The notes: generated from the sequence alone by a model not told the origin. Numbered from the stretch's first letter, positions 45,489 through 54,375 are shown. The stretch is 56,416 nt of DNA from Fructobacillus sp. CRL 2054 (GCF_028764065.1 NZ_JACOFN010000011.1:1-56416); one strand, 5' to 3'. Numbers and translations are program-made.

Positions 45489-45504
45489 CGATTTTTCCTC
45501 CTTT

Positions 45505-45560
45505 TGGTCTCTGGCAACCGGCTGGTTGCAAGGAGTGCGTGCAAGTCTGCACTCACGTCT
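45505..45560 (-). ncRNA. candidate S6:S18 autoregulatory leader of rpsF
   Basis: On the minus strand two hairpins: GAGTGC...GCACTC (45533-45554) and GCAACC-AGCC-GGTTGC (45514-45529), the latter showing a CCG trinucleotide at the loop, as described for S6:S18 leader RNAs. Located directly upstream of the rpsF ribosome binding site. Confidence 0.55.
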
Positions 45561-45564
45561 ATTA

Positions 45565-45593
45565 AATATACTAAATTTCTAACGATTTAGCAA
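45565..45593 (-). promoter_or_regulatory. rpsF operon promoter
   Basis: TTGCTA, 17 bases, TATATT on the minus strand, just upstream of the structured leader. Confidence 0.65.
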
Positions 45594-45683
45594 GGGCTTA
45601 AGATATCCACCGTTTACTTCTTTCCCTTGTGCCCCGTGATACGAAAAAAGTCGGCGATTTTCGTCGACTTTTATAGAAAATAT

Positions 45684-47057
45684 TTATTTTTCTTCCACGT
45701 CTTCTGACGCCTGGCGCAAACCAATTCCGGTCAATGCTGACAGCAAAGAGAAGACTGGTGAAAGCAAGGCCAAGAATGTGTATGGCACAAAGGCCAACAC
45801 AGAAACGTGCAAAGTCTGGCTAGCAAAGGCACCGGCCACGCCCCAAGGAACCAAGTAGTTGGCAATGGCCCCGGAATCTTCCATAGCCCGTGACAAAGCA
45901 AGCGGAGACAACCCGAAGCGCTTGTAGTCTTCCTTAAAGAGCTGTCCTGGCAACATGGTTGAAAGGTACTGTTCCCCAACCAAGAAGTTGGTGGCAATTC
46001 CCGTTAGCAAAGTCGAGAAGACCAGCGAACGCTGTGACTTCAACTTTGAAACCAAAGGATTCATCACGGCACGAAGGATACCCAAGTTTGATAGTAGGCC
46101 ACCCAAACCAAGTGCCAACATAATCAACATGATGGTGTCCATCATGGCAACCATCCCCCCACGGTTTAACAAAGCTACCAAAGTCGCGTTGTGGGATGAA
46201 GAATGGTAACCATTCACTACCAAATTCGACCAAGCCGTCAATGAATGACCGGAGAAGAGGTAGTATGCCGAGCAAACGACCACGTTAATCAACAAAGATG
46301 GAATGGCCGGAATCTTCTTAGTCGCCGTGATAAAGATCAAGGCAATCGGCACAATCGCCCACCAAGTTGGTGTAATCAAATCCGTCATCACCGCTGTCTT
46401 AGCTGACAAATCACCGGCATGTCCACCAGTGAATCCAAAGGCAATGGCCAGAACTAAGGTTGTCAGCAAGGCTGGAATCGTCGTCCACATCAAGTTCTTC
46501 AAGTGGGCAAAAAGGTCAACCTCGGCGACCGCCGCCGCTAAGTTCGTTGAATCAGACAAAGGCGAGGTCTTATCCCCGAAGATAGCACCGGAAATAATGA
46601 TTCCAGCAACCAAGGCAGGGTTAAAGCCGATGGTAATCCCAATCCCCATCAAGGCCACACCAACCGTGGACATAGTCGTGAAGGCCGAACCAATCATGGT
46701 TCCAACCAAGGCCGATGTCAACAAGGCCGTTGGCAAGAACCACTGGGGGTTAATCAACTTAAATCCCGACCAGATCATCGTTGGGATAACACCCGTTCCA
46801 ATCCAGAGGGCAATCATGGCACCAATTAATAGGAAGAGAAAGAGCGGCGCAATTCCCGCTTCAATTCCCTTAATCAGGGCTGCCTGTGAGTCTTTAAAAG
46901 TCACACCCGCCAAACGGACAAGTAGAATAGTCCAGGCAATGGCCACCAGAAGCGGTGCGATTGGTGCTAATCCAAGGCCGATGATTCCCCCGGCCAAAAT
47001 GAAGACCACCCCTAAGAGTAGGATGGTCGAAAATGTACGATTCAATGTTTTTGTCAT
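45684..47057 (-). CDS. nhaC: Na+/H+ antiporter NhaC family
   Basis: 457 aa from MTKTLNRTF (47057); the longer frame starts with TTG four codons earlier. No clear Shine-Dalgarno sequence (only GGA, 7 bases away), so the start is uncertain. About 11-12 membrane segments; family hallmarks IGTGVIPTMIWSG, GTMIGSAFTTMSTVG and IFGDKTSPLSDSTNLAAA. Exports Na+ (or drives malate/lactate-type exchange in some relatives) and contributes to pH and salt tolerance. Follows an MFS gene on the same strand. Confidence 0.9.
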   Translation of the reverse strand: MTKTLNRTFSTILLLGVVFILAGGIIGLGLAPIAPLLVAIAWTILLVRLAGVTFKDSQAALIKGIEAGIAPLFLFLLIGAMIALWIGTGVIPTMIWSGFKLINPQWFLPTALLTSALVGTMIGSAFTTMSTVGVALMGIGITIGFNPALVAGIIISGAIFGDKTSPLSDSTNLAAAVAEVDLFAHLKNLMWTTIPALLTTLVLAIAFGFTGGHAGDLSAKTAVMTDLITPTWWAIVPIALIFITATKKIPAIPSLLINVVVCSAYYLFSGHSLTAWSNLVVNGYHSSSHNATLVALLNRGGMVAMMDTIMLIMLALGLGGLLSNLGILRAVMNPLVSKLKSQRSLVFSTLLTGIATNFLVGEQYLSTMLPGQLFKEDYKRFGLSPLALSRAMEDSGAIANYLVPWGVAGAFASQTLHVSVLAFVPYTFLALLSPVFSLLSALTGIGLRQASEDVEEK

Positions 47058-47133
47058 TTTTTTATCCAATAGTTATTCGCCAGTTTTACAGTGGCAAATC
47101 AGTATATCGACTAAAGCTCTTTCGTGCAAACTT

Positions 47134-48363
47134 TTAAGCCTTCTTGCTTCTCGCAATGGCGAAAAGCCCAATATTAACCAAAACCATCCCTACGAAAACC
47201 GAGAGGAAGAGTCCGGCAAACCAGCCGTGATCAAGCATGATTCCACCATAAACAGGTCCGAGCATACGCCCCATGGAAATCATCATCCCAACAAATCCCT
47301 GCGCCTGACCGGAGACGTCCCGTGGTGTCACCTGGGCAACCCAGGCCGGCACCTGAGGGGAAGCCAGCATTTCACCAACCGTCAGCAATTCGAAAACCAA
47401 CACAATTTGCCAGAATTCGCTAACAAAAAGCATCAGGAAGAAAGACGAGGCGAAAATTAAACCACCGGCAATAACAGAAATCGCATAGTTCCGCTTGTTC
47501 GCCCAGTTCGAAATCATCTTCTGGAAGACGATAATGGTAATGCCATTCAAGACCCAGAGGTTAGCGTAGTGGGCCGTTGAAATACCAATCCGGTGCATGT
47601 AGGTTGCCATGACCGTTTCCCAAAGCATGTAAGAAAGATACATTAATAAAAGAAAGGCAGCAATCCAAACCAAGAGAGGTGTGATTTTTAGCTTTGGGCG
47701 TTCACCTTGAATCACCTTGGCAGGTTCAACCGGTACGTCATCAGCTAGAACCGTTTTGTTCTCTTCTTCCTCTTCCAAAGGAACTTCTTCGCTAATGGGA
47801 CTAGTGTCCACGTTGAAGAAGATGGCCACAACCACACCCAATGTTAGGTACAAAGTAGCGGCAATCAACATCAACCACGAGAAGCCGTAGTCAAAGAGAT
47901 AACCAACAACCAAGGTTCCCAAAACCACGCCAACGTTCAACACGATGTACATGTTGTTGAAAATCACACGGGTGTTTTTTCCCGTAACCGTCGTTGCATA
48001 AGCGTTTAGCAAAGTCGTCACAGAACCCAAACCGATTGAGGTCGACCAAATCAATATTGCAAAGACCGGCCAACCGTTAAAGAAGAACAAAGTCCCAACC
48101 GACAAGAAAGCGATGGCAGTTGCAATCAGTAATGCAGGATAGGGTTTCCAACGGTCAAAGAGTTGACCGGCAATGAAGGATCCCAGCATGTTCATCAAGG
48201 CCGCCACCAAGAGCACAATCCCCGATGTTGTTAGCGTCTGTCCCAAAGAGAGTGTCATGTGAAGGGTTGTCACCGGCCAAATCATGGCATGACCAGTGTT
48301 AGCAGCTAAATTGGCTAGCAGTAACCATTTTTCATTCAATTTTTTAGCCTGATTATCGACCAT
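47134..48363 (-). CDS. MFS transporter, probable drug or metabolite exporter
   Basis: 409 aa from MVDNQAKK (48363), 4-6 bases after GAAGGGGGC; the first six codons of the longest frame are leader. Twelve membrane segments, with motif-A-like GQLFDRWKPYPALL in the loop between TM2 and TM3. The central loop is strongly acidic (ISEEVPLEEEEENK) for a drug exporter. Substrate unknown. Promoter TGC-TATACT at 48390-48398. Related to multidrug MFS proteins in my reading, but sugar or amino-acid export is not excluded. Confidence 0.85.
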   Translation of the reverse strand: MVDNQAKKLNEKWLLLANLAANTGHAMIWPVTTLHMTLSLGQTLTTSGIVLLVAALMNMLGSFIAGQLFDRWKPYPALLIATAIAFLSVGTLFFFNGWPVFAILIWSTSIGLGSVTTLLNAYATTVTGKNTRVIFNNMYIVLNVGVVLGTLVVGYLFDYGFSWLMLIAATLYLTLGVVVAIFFNVDTSPISEEVPLEEEEENKTVLADDVPVEPAKVIQGERPKLKITPLLVWIAAFLLLMYLSYMLWETVMATYMHRIGISTAHYANLWVLNGITIIVFQKMISNWANKRNYAISVIAGGLIFASSFFLMLFVSEFWQIVLVFELLTVGEMLASPQVPAWVAQVTPRDVSGQAQGFVGMMISMGRMLGPVYGGIMLDHGWFAGLFLSVFVGMVLVNIGLFAIARSKKA

Positions 48364-48389
48364 CTTAGCCCCCTTCAGCATTTTTAATT

Positions 48390-48398
48390 AGTATAGCA
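48390..48398 (-). promoter_or_regulatory. extended -10 promoter of the MFS gene
   Basis: TGC-TATACT on the minus strand, 27 bases before the start codon. Confidence 0.55.
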
Positions 48399-48570
48399 TA
48401 GCCCCTTTTTAGAAAGGCCGACGAGAAGAAATCATTCGCTTTCCATTTTACCAGGGACAGTCCATCAAGAATGAAAGAATTTTGGTTAAGGCTTATCTAA
48501 CAACAAAGTAACCGTTTTCATTTTTCTGACTTTTTAAGCATTAGTCACTGATTTTTCAGGTCGTATCGTT

Positions 48571-48576
48571 TATAAT
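48571..48576 (+). promoter_or_regulatory. -10 element of zwf
   Basis: TATAAT, 38 bases before the zwf start; no convincing -35. The rest of the 215-base gap from 48400 shows nothing else. Confidence 0.5.
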
Positions 48577-48614
48577 GTAGAAGATAGAGAAAAAAGAGAT
48601 AAAGGGGAATCTTA

Positions 48615-50081
48615 ATGGTTGATGAATTAAAAACCTTAGTTACGTTCTTCGGTGCTACTGGTGACCTTGCCAAGCGCCTGCTTTACCCATCTGTATTTAA
48701 CTTGTACAAGAAGGGCTATTTAGCTAAGAACTTCGCCATCGTTGGTACTGCCCGTCAGGATTTGACGGACGCCGAATACCAAGACATGGTCCGTACATCT
48801 GTTTCAGAAGGTCAAGACAAGGAACAAGTTGAAGCTTTCTTGGAACACTTCTCATACATCGCTTCTGATGTAACAGATGCTGCTGGATACGTTGGTTTGA
48901 AGGAAGAAATCGAAAAGGCTTCAGATAAGTTCGACGTTGCCGGAAACCGTATCTTCTACTTAGCCGTTGCCCCACGCTTCTTTGGAACAATTGCTCAATT
49001 CTTGAAGTCTGAAGGACTTTTGGCTGATACAGGATACAACCGTATCATGATTGAAAAGCCTTTCGGAACTTCATACAAGACAGCCGAACAGTTGCAAAAC
49101 GAATTAACGGCCGCCTTCAACGAAGACCAAGTTTACCGTATTGATCACTTCCTTGGTAAGGAAATGGTGATGAACATTGCCCCTCTCCGTTTTGGAAACC
49201 CAATGTTGAACACTGCCTGGAACAAGGACTACATCAAGAACGTTCAAGTTACCTTGGCCGAAACACTTGGTGTTGAAGAACGTGCCGGTTACTACGATAC
49301 AGCTGGTGCCCTCTTGGACATGATTCAAAACCACACGATGCAAATCATCGGTTGGTTGGCCATGGAAGAACCAAAGGACTTCTCAGCCGCTGAAATCCGT
49401 AACGCCAAGAACGCCGCCTTCTCAGCCTTGAAGATTTATAACGAAGAGGAAGTAAACCGCTACTTCGTTCGCGCCCAATACGGTGCAAGCAAGACAAACG
49501 CAGACCACGTGGCCTACACGGACGAACCTGATGTTCCTAAGGACTCAAAGACTAACACTTACATCGCTGGTGAATTGCAATTCAACACGCCACGTTGGGA
49601 AGGTGTTCCTTTCTACATCCGTTCAGGAAAGCGCATGAGCAAGAAGACCACTCGTATCGACGTTGTCTTCAAGGCTGGTGCCTTCAAGTTTGGTGGTCAA
49701 CAAGAACCTCAAGAAACTGTTTTGACTATCGTCGTTTCCCCTGACGAAAAGATTACGATGTCATTGAACTCAAAGAAGGTTGCCGATAACTTCTCAACAC
49801 AGGTTATCAACCTTGGTTGGGCACCTACGGCGGAAGAAAAGGCCGAAACGCCAGCACCTTACGAGCGTATGCTCCACGATGCCATGGACGGTAACGGTTC
49901 AAACTTTGCCGACTGGCACGGTGTGGCAACTGCCTGGAAGTTTACCGACGCCCTTTCAGATGTTTATGCAGCTGACAAGGCACCACTCTTCACTTACGAA
50001 TCAGATACCATGGGACCTAAGGAAGCCGATGAGCTTCTCGCCAAGAACGGCGACGCCTGGGTATTCGACGGCGAAGAATAA
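48615..50081 (+). CDS. zwf: glucose-6-phosphate dehydrogenase
   Basis: 488 aa. Oxidises glucose 6-phosphate to 6-phosphogluconolactone, entry of the phosphoketolase pathway used by leuconostocs. Nucleotide-binding FGATGDLAKRLLYPS, the active-site peptide RIDHFLGKE, and EKPFGTS. Leuconostoc enzymes use both NAD+ and NADP+; the sequence alone does not tell here. AAAGGGG precedes the start. Monocistronic with a bidirectional terminator after it. Confidence 0.97.
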   Translation: MVDELKTLVTFFGATGDLAKRLLYPSVFNLYKKGYLAKNFAIVGTARQDLTDAEYQDMVRTSVSEGQDKEQVEAFLEHFSYIASDVTDAAGYVGLKEEIEKASDKFDVAGNRIFYLAVAPRFFGTIAQFLKSEGLLADTGYNRIMIEKPFGTSYKTAEQLQNELTAAFNEDQVYRIDHFLGKEMVMNIAPLRFGNPMLNTAWNKDYIKNVQVTLAETLGVEERAGYYDTAGALLDMIQNHTMQIIGWLAMEEPKDFSAAEIRNAKNAAFSALKIYNEEEVNRYFVRAQYGASKTNADHVAYTDEPDVPKDSKTNTYIAGELQFNTPRWEGVPFYIRSGKRMSKKTTRIDVVFKAGAFKFGGQQEPQETVLTIVVSPDEKITMSLNSKKVADNFSTQVINLGWAPTAEEKAETPAPYERMLHDAMDGNGSNFADWHGVATAWKFTDALSDVYAADKAPLFTYESDTMGPKEADELLAKNGDAWVFDGEE

Positions 50082-50094
50082 TCATCCAATCAAA

Positions 50095-50132
50095 AAAGCA
50101 GTAGTCCGAAATCAATCGGACTACTGCTTTTT
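50095..50132. terminator. bidirectional terminator
   Basis: AAAAGCAGTAGTCCGA / TCGGACTACTGCTTTT, 16-bp perfect stem between the convergent zwf and CadD-type genes. Confidence 0.9.
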
Positions 50133-50143
50133 ATTATGTCCTT

Positions 50144-50719
50144 CTAAAGGTGGCCAACCATGAGTTCGTAAAGATGCGCAATGAAGCCGGAGTCATAGAA
50201 AACGTACAGACCAATTAGGATATAACAGATTCGCATTAACTGTTCACCAAAGCGGTCGATGACGTCAGTCACTACCTTCTTTTGATCAACCCAGTTAATT
50301 AAGGAGACAGCAAGGACTGTCAGAATCGCAATAACAACTAAGCTGACAGCAAAAGTCGTCCAGCTTTTTCCCAATAAAACCGGTAAGAAAATAGAAAGAT
50401 TACAGCCGGTACAAACCGATAGGTAAGTTCCAAAGACAATCCAGAAGGGCGACTTTGCCTGCACATCCCCCTCACCTTCATCTTCACCTTTCAGACCCAC
50501 ATAGATTGGGATGATACCTAATACACCAAGCAACCATTCTGGCAAAAAGCTCTCCAGCAACTGACCTGCGATAAAGCAGAGCACCATGAGCAGCATCGTT
50601 GCCGCCATAAAGCCAAAGAGCACCGACCGAAAAGGATACTTCTTCAATAAGAAAAGCATCATAATAAAGAAATCGAGGTTAATCGCTAAAAAAGTCAGTG
50701 CTAAAACTAAAATATTCAT
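50144..50719 (-). CDS. CadD-type cadmium resistance / permease family protein
   Basis: 191 aa from MNILVLALTF (50719), 5 bases after GAGGG. Five or six membrane segments; the NLDFFIMM segment in TM1 and CTGCNLSIFLPVLL in the middle correspond to the CadD family pattern (often NGGDN.. there, CTGCN here). The cysteine pair in a membrane segment is a possible metal ligand. The family confers Cd2+ resistance or acts as a general permease; the actual substrate is unknown. Promoter with direct repeats at 50740-50799. Confidence 0.75.
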   Translation of the reverse strand: MNILVLALTFLAINLDFFIMMLFLLKKYPFRSVLFGFMAATMLLMVLCFIAGQLLESFLPEWLLGVLGIIPIYVGLKGEDEGEGDVQAKSPFWIVFGTYLSVCTGCNLSIFLPVLLGKSWTTFAVSLVVIAILTVLAVSLINWVDQKKVVTDVIDRFGEQLMRICYILIGLYVFYDSGFIAHLYELMVGHL

Positions 50720-50739
50720 ATATTCCCTCATTCACATTG

Positions 50740-50799
50740 CATGAATAATAAATCATATTTAATACATGAATAGAATATCATATATAAAAGCAAAGTCAA
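50740..50799 (-). promoter_or_regulatory. promoter and direct-repeat operator candidate of the CadD-type gene
   Basis: On the minus strand TTGACT (50794-50799), 16 bases, TGA-TATTCT (50772-50777). Downstream of it the 8-base TATTCATG occurs twice, 25 bases apart (50765-50772 and 50740-50747), overlapping the likely transcription start. No regulator gene is adjacent. Confidence 0.5.
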
Positions 50800-50813
50800 T
50801 TAAGGCAATAAAA

Positions 50814-50833
50814 AAGCAGTCTTACGACTGCTT
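50814..50833 (-). terminator. terminator of the HD hydrolase gene
   Basis: AAGCAGTC-GTAA-GACTGCTT on the minus strand, T run. Confidence 0.85.
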
Positions 50834-50845
50834 CAACTTATCAAA

Positions 50846-51532
50846 TTAAACTTTATCCAAATCAAAAGCCGGATTATTTAATAGGCCAGTTTCTTCATTT
50901 AAGGTTCGCAAGAAGTTCTTCATATATTCTTTACGCTTTTCACCTTCTACTCGTGCTGCCGGCGTATTTAACTGAGCTGGCAACTTAAAGATTTTTTCAT
51001 AGAAGTGGTTTACTGAAGGGTTATCGTTGTTACGGTAAGAGGCCTTATCCTTCAAGTCCTTAACAGGCAAAACCTTTGGGTCTGCCAGAACATGACCCTT
51101 TGCTCCACCGTAGGCAAAGGTTCGAGCGATAGCAATGGCTCCGAGCGTTTCAATTCGATCAGCATCTTGAACATATTGACCCAATTCAGACAACTCGTAG
51201 TGATGAACCAAATTTGCCGAGTAAGACATATGCTGAATAGTGTCCATCACATCATCTTTTTCTGCAGCGGAAAAGCCAGCATCTGTCAGCAACTTTTCCA
51301 CCTTCTTGATCTGGCCAGGCACATCGTCCACAACCTTATCATCAATCGTATCGTGCAGTAGGCCACCTGCACGCATAATTGCTTCCTGCTCCGCCGTCAC
51401 CTGGCCGTGGTCTTCAACGAAGAACTTCACCGCCCAGTCGGCAACACGTTGGGCATGATAAAAATCATGTCCTGACGTATCATCCCCCAAAGTTGCTAGA
51501 GCAAAGTCGTGAATCGCACCCAAATCAATCAT
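50846..51532 (-). CDS. HD-domain phosphohydrolase
   Basis: 228 aa. HD-fold metal ligands: His of HDFYHAQRVADWA (residues about 22-26), the HD pair in AGGLLHDTIDDK, and the later Asp in YVQDADRIETLGAIAIART. Resembles YpgQ/YedJ-type small HD hydrolases thought to act on nucleotides. Substrate unknown. Monocistronic. Confidence 0.88.
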   Translation of the reverse strand: MIDLGAIHDFALATLGDDTSGHDFYHAQRVADWAVKFFVEDHGQVTAEQEAIMRAGGLLHDTIDDKVVDDVPGQIKKVEKLLTDAGFSAAEKDDVMDTIQHMSYSANLVHHYELSELGQYVQDADRIETLGAIAIARTFAYGGAKGHVLADPKVLPVKDLKDKASYRNNDNPSVNHFYEKIFKLPAQLNTPAARVEGEKRKEYMKNFLRTLNEETGLLNNPAFDLDKV

Positions 51533-51649
51533 GTAAACCTCTCCCCTTCAATCAAAGCCTAAATCGTTTTTCTCATTTTAGTGCAAAAAAAGCCATGGTT
51601 CAAGTGTTTATTTTTCAATTATTTAAATAAAAAGCAAACATTTATTTTT

Positions 51650-52240
51650 TTATTTTCTTTTATGTTCGTCTTTACCTGCTAAACCGTACATAAAGAGCGT
51701 TTCCAAGTCAGCCATCTGATTCTCCGTCAACTCTTCGTGTCGGTTTTCAATGTACTCCATTAACCAGGAAACCAGCATCATGATTGATTGATTACTGGCC
51801 TTTGTATGAATAACTCCGGAAACCCGCCCCGCCATAATCAGCATCGTCACTAACTGTTGCTGCATCTCTTTGAAATAGACAGAAATCCGTTCCGACTTCT
51901 GACCAAACACCCGGAATTCTTCAAAGCCTTCCGGTCCAAGCAGCTCTTCCAACTCCTGTTGATTCTTTTCAAAGACTCGAATCATTTCTTTGAAGGAAAG
52001 ATCTTTATTAGTTACTTCTTCCAACAGCTGGTCGAGGTGTTGCTTTTGAAAGTCGTAGACAACCTCTTCCGTTAGCGCCTCTTTACTATCAAAGTACTTA
52101 TACATGGTCACAAAAGAAATTCCAGACTTTTCGGACACTTCTTTAATGCTTGTATGAGCGATTCCTTGTTGAATCATCAGCTCCGTCGCCGCCTGTAAAA
52201 TACGGCGACGATTCTGTTCCTTTAATTCTTCCCTTTTCAT
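51650..52240 (-). CDS. TetR-family transcriptional regulator
   Basis: 196 aa from MKREELKEQN (52240); the 25 extra residues of the longer frame are in the promoter region. N-terminal HTH: RRRILQAATELMIQQGIAHTSIKEVSEKSGISFVTMYKYFDSKEALTE. The C-terminal ligand domain is unclassified. Divergent from a MacB-like ABC exporter; a perfect 8-bp inverted repeat lies over the exporter's -10, so repression of the exporter is the natural model. No clear terminator follows; the gap 51533-51649 holds only an imperfect AT-rich inverted repeat. Confidence 0.88.
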   Translation of the reverse strand: MKREELKEQNRRRILQAATELMIQQGIAHTSIKEVSEKSGISFVTMYKYFDSKEALTEEVVYDFQKQHLDQLLEEVTNKDLSFKEMIRVFEKNQQELEELLGPEGFEEFRVFGQKSERISVYFKEMQQQLVTMLIMAGRVSGVIHTKASNQSIMMLVSWLMEYIENRHEELTENQMADLETLFMYGLAGKDEHKRK

Positions 52241-52278
52241 ACAAAGCACCCCAGCGAGTTTAATAAAATCATTATAAC

Positions 52279-52307
52279 TTGACTTTTCACGAATTAAAAG
52301 GTTAAAT
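52279..52307 (+). promoter_or_regulatory. promoter of the MacB-like exporter
   Basis: TTGACT, 17 bases, TTAAAT, 38 bases before the start codon at 52346. The TetR gene has TATAAT on the opposite strand (52271-52276). Confidence 0.6.
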
Positions 52308-52326
52308 ATACACAACGAATATTTAA
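52302..52326. promoter_or_regulatory. candidate TetR operator
   Basis: Perfect inverted repeat TTAAATAT-N9-ATATTTAA that overlaps the -10 of the exporter promoter. Confidence 0.6.
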
Positions 52327-52345
52327 GTTAATGAAAGGAAGCACC

Positions 52346-54316
52346 ATGTCATTTTTAGAATTAAAGGACATTCATAAGTCCTACTTCTTGGGATCACAAG
52401 AGTTCCCTGTCTTAAAGGGCATCGACCTCAACTTTGACCTCGGGGACTTTGTTTCCATCCTAGGAGAATCCGGTGGTGGTAAGTCCACGCTGATGAACAT
52501 CATTGGTGGCTTGGACCGTAACTTTGACGGACAGGTTCTTGTGAACGGGCAAAAGCTCGACCACAAAAAGGAAAAGGCCCTCGATAAGTACCGTCGTGAA
52601 ACCATCGGCTACATTTACCAGTCTTATAACCTCATTTCCCACCTTTCCGTAATGGACAACGTTCTCGTTTCCTTGGACATGACTACCTTGTCAAAGAAGG
52701 AACGAGAAAACCGCGCCAAGGAACTCCTGACTAAGGTCGGCCTTGACGGTCAGATGAAGAAGTACCCAAATCAGCTTTCAGGTGGACAGAAGCAACGTGT
52801 GGCCATTGCACGTGCCCTAGCTTCTGACCCTAAGGTCATCATTGCCGATGAGCCAACTGGAGCCTTGGACTCTGAAAACACCAAGGAAGTTTTGGAACTG
52901 TTGAACGAGATTGCCGCTGAGGGTCGTCTGGTTATTACCGTTACCCACTCACAGGCCGTTGCCGATGCTGGAACCCGAATCGTTCGCTTGGCCGATGGTC
53001 AGATTGAATCGGACGAACGCATCAAGCCTGCCTTCAAGCAGACTGATAAGGAAATGATTCAGTCCCGTCCATTGCCTCGTATGGCTTCATTGAAGAACGC
53101 TGCTAAGCACTTCAAGTACAACCTAGGCCACAACTCCTTGATTATTCTAGGAACTTCAATTGGGCTATTCGCGGTGATTCTCTTCTCTGGCCTTGGAAAC
53201 GGTGTGTCTGGCTACATGTCTAGCCAAATCACGAAGGTTGCCAACCCACAAGTTATGTCGGTTAGTCGCTACGTCAAAGAAGACGATGACGATGATTCCA
53301 TGTCATCCATGATGTCCGATACGGAAACACCCGCCTTTACCAGTGCACAGCTTGAGCAAATTAAGAAGCAAAAGCACGTCTCAAAGGTGGAGCCTTCGCT
53401 CAGCGCAAGCAACGTCAACGTTTCATACAACAACCAAAACGTAAAGATGCGCTCCATGATGAACTGGACTTCCACTTACTCAAACGATTCAGTTAAGGCT
53501 GGTCACGCCCCTACCAAGGAAGGTGAAATTCTTTTGGACCAGTCAGCTGTTGCTGAAAAGTTCAACAAGAACAACTACAAGGATCTCATTGGTAAGCAAG
53601 TTACGGTTAGCTACGATACCCAAAACAGCCAGAAACAACCGGTAACGGTTACCTTCACGGCCACTGTTTCTGGTATTGGTCACACCGACAGCAAGGGCTA
53701 TCAAGTAAACGCCGTTAACACAACGACGTTACAAAAGTCCATGCAAGCAGCTGGTGTAAGCACTGACCCTAGCGGTATCTCTGTGAAGGTTGATGACTTG
53801 GACAACGTTGAAAGCACTGCTAAGGCCATTGATAAGATCAAGGACGGTCAAACTCGTCTTTACAAGACATCAACAATTCAAAGCACCATCAACACCATCC
53901 AGACTTACGTCAACTTGGTCACAACGATTCTTGCTACCATCGCCGGTATCTCACTGGTTGTTTCAGCTTTGATGATCATCGTGACGATGTTCATGTCAGT
54001 TGCTGCCCGTACCAAAGAAATCGGTATTCTCCGTGCCTTGGGTGAATCAAAGCGTGACGTTAAGTGGCTCTTCGTTTCAGAATCACTTATCACTGGTATT
54101 CTTTCTGCCACTGTTGCAACAGGTATTGCCTACCTCGCCGAGGCAGCAATTAACGCTGGTTTGAAGAATATCGCTGATTACGCCTTCGTTCAAATTTCTG
54201 TTGGCAACGTTATCACTGCCTTCATTCTTGCACTTTTGATTTCTTTGCTTGCCGCACTACTTCCTGCACGTCGCGCCGCAAAGCTCAACCCAATTGATGC
54301 TTTGTCAGCTGACTAA
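52346..54316 (+). CDS. MacB-like ABC exporter, ATPase fused to permease
   Basis: 656 aa from MSFLELKDIH (52346), after AAAGGAAG; the five codons before it are leader. ATPase domain 1-225: Walker A GESGGGKST, signature LSGGQKQRVAIARAL, Walker B VIIADEPTGALD. Then TM1 (about 265-290), a long extracellular domain with an Asp/Ser/Met-rich loop (KEDDDDDSMSSMMSD), and three further TMs with the MacB/FtsX C-terminal LRALGESKRDV and PARRAAKLNPIDAL. Such exporters move peptides or antimicrobials. Divergent TetR control suggests induction by its substrate. Leu- and Lys-coded like its housekeeping neighbours; no sign of transfer. Confidence 0.9.
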   Translation: MSFLELKDIHKSYFLGSQEFPVLKGIDLNFDLGDFVSILGESGGGKSTLMNIIGGLDRNFDGQVLVNGQKLDHKKEKALDKYRRETIGYIYQSYNLISHLSVMDNVLVSLDMTTLSKKERENRAKELLTKVGLDGQMKKYPNQLSGGQKQRVAIARALASDPKVIIADEPTGALDSENTKEVLELLNEIAAEGRLVITVTHSQAVADAGTRIVRLADGQIESDERIKPAFKQTDKEMIQSRPLPRMASLKNAAKHFKYNLGHNSLIILGTSIGLFAVILFSGLGNGVSGYMSSQITKVANPQVMSVSRYVKEDDDDDSMSSMMSDTETPAFTSAQLEQIKKQKHVSKVEPSLSASNVNVSYNNQNVKMRSMMNWTSTYSNDSVKAGHAPTKEGEILLDQSAVAEKFNKNNYKDLIGKQVTVSYDTQNSQKQPVTVTFTATVSGIGHTDSKGYQVNAVNTTTLQKSMQAAGVSTDPSGISVKVDDLDNVESTAKAIDKIKDGQTRLYKTSTIQSTINTIQTYVNLVTTILATIAGISLVVSALMIIVTMFMSVAARTKEIGILRALGESKRDVKWLFVSESLITGILSATVATGIAYLAEAAINAGLKNIADYAFVQISVGNVITAFILALLISLLAALLPARRAAKLNPIDALSAD

Positions 54317-54336
54317 GCGGTAAATCAATACAATTA

Positions 54337-54372
54337 AAAAGTCGTACGTGAATTACTTCGCGTACGGCTTTT
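54337..54372. terminator. bidirectional terminator
   Basis: AAAAGTCGTACG / CGTACGGCTTTT with 12-base loop, between the exporter and the convergent XRE gene. Confidence 0.8.
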
Positions 54373-54375
54373 CTT

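Noticed and set aside
46303-47460. Plus-strand ORF of 385 codons opposite nhaC
   Set aside because: It is the antisense of the NhaC gene and the end of the MFS gene. Its composition (long runs of Ala, Lys, Ile and Pro) mirrors membrane-protein codons, and it has no ribosome binding site or family resemblance.
48420-48470. cre site upstream of zwf (sequence TTCGCTTTCCATTTT)
   Set aside because: The spacing between TG and CG does not fit the cre pattern when aligned on either strand.
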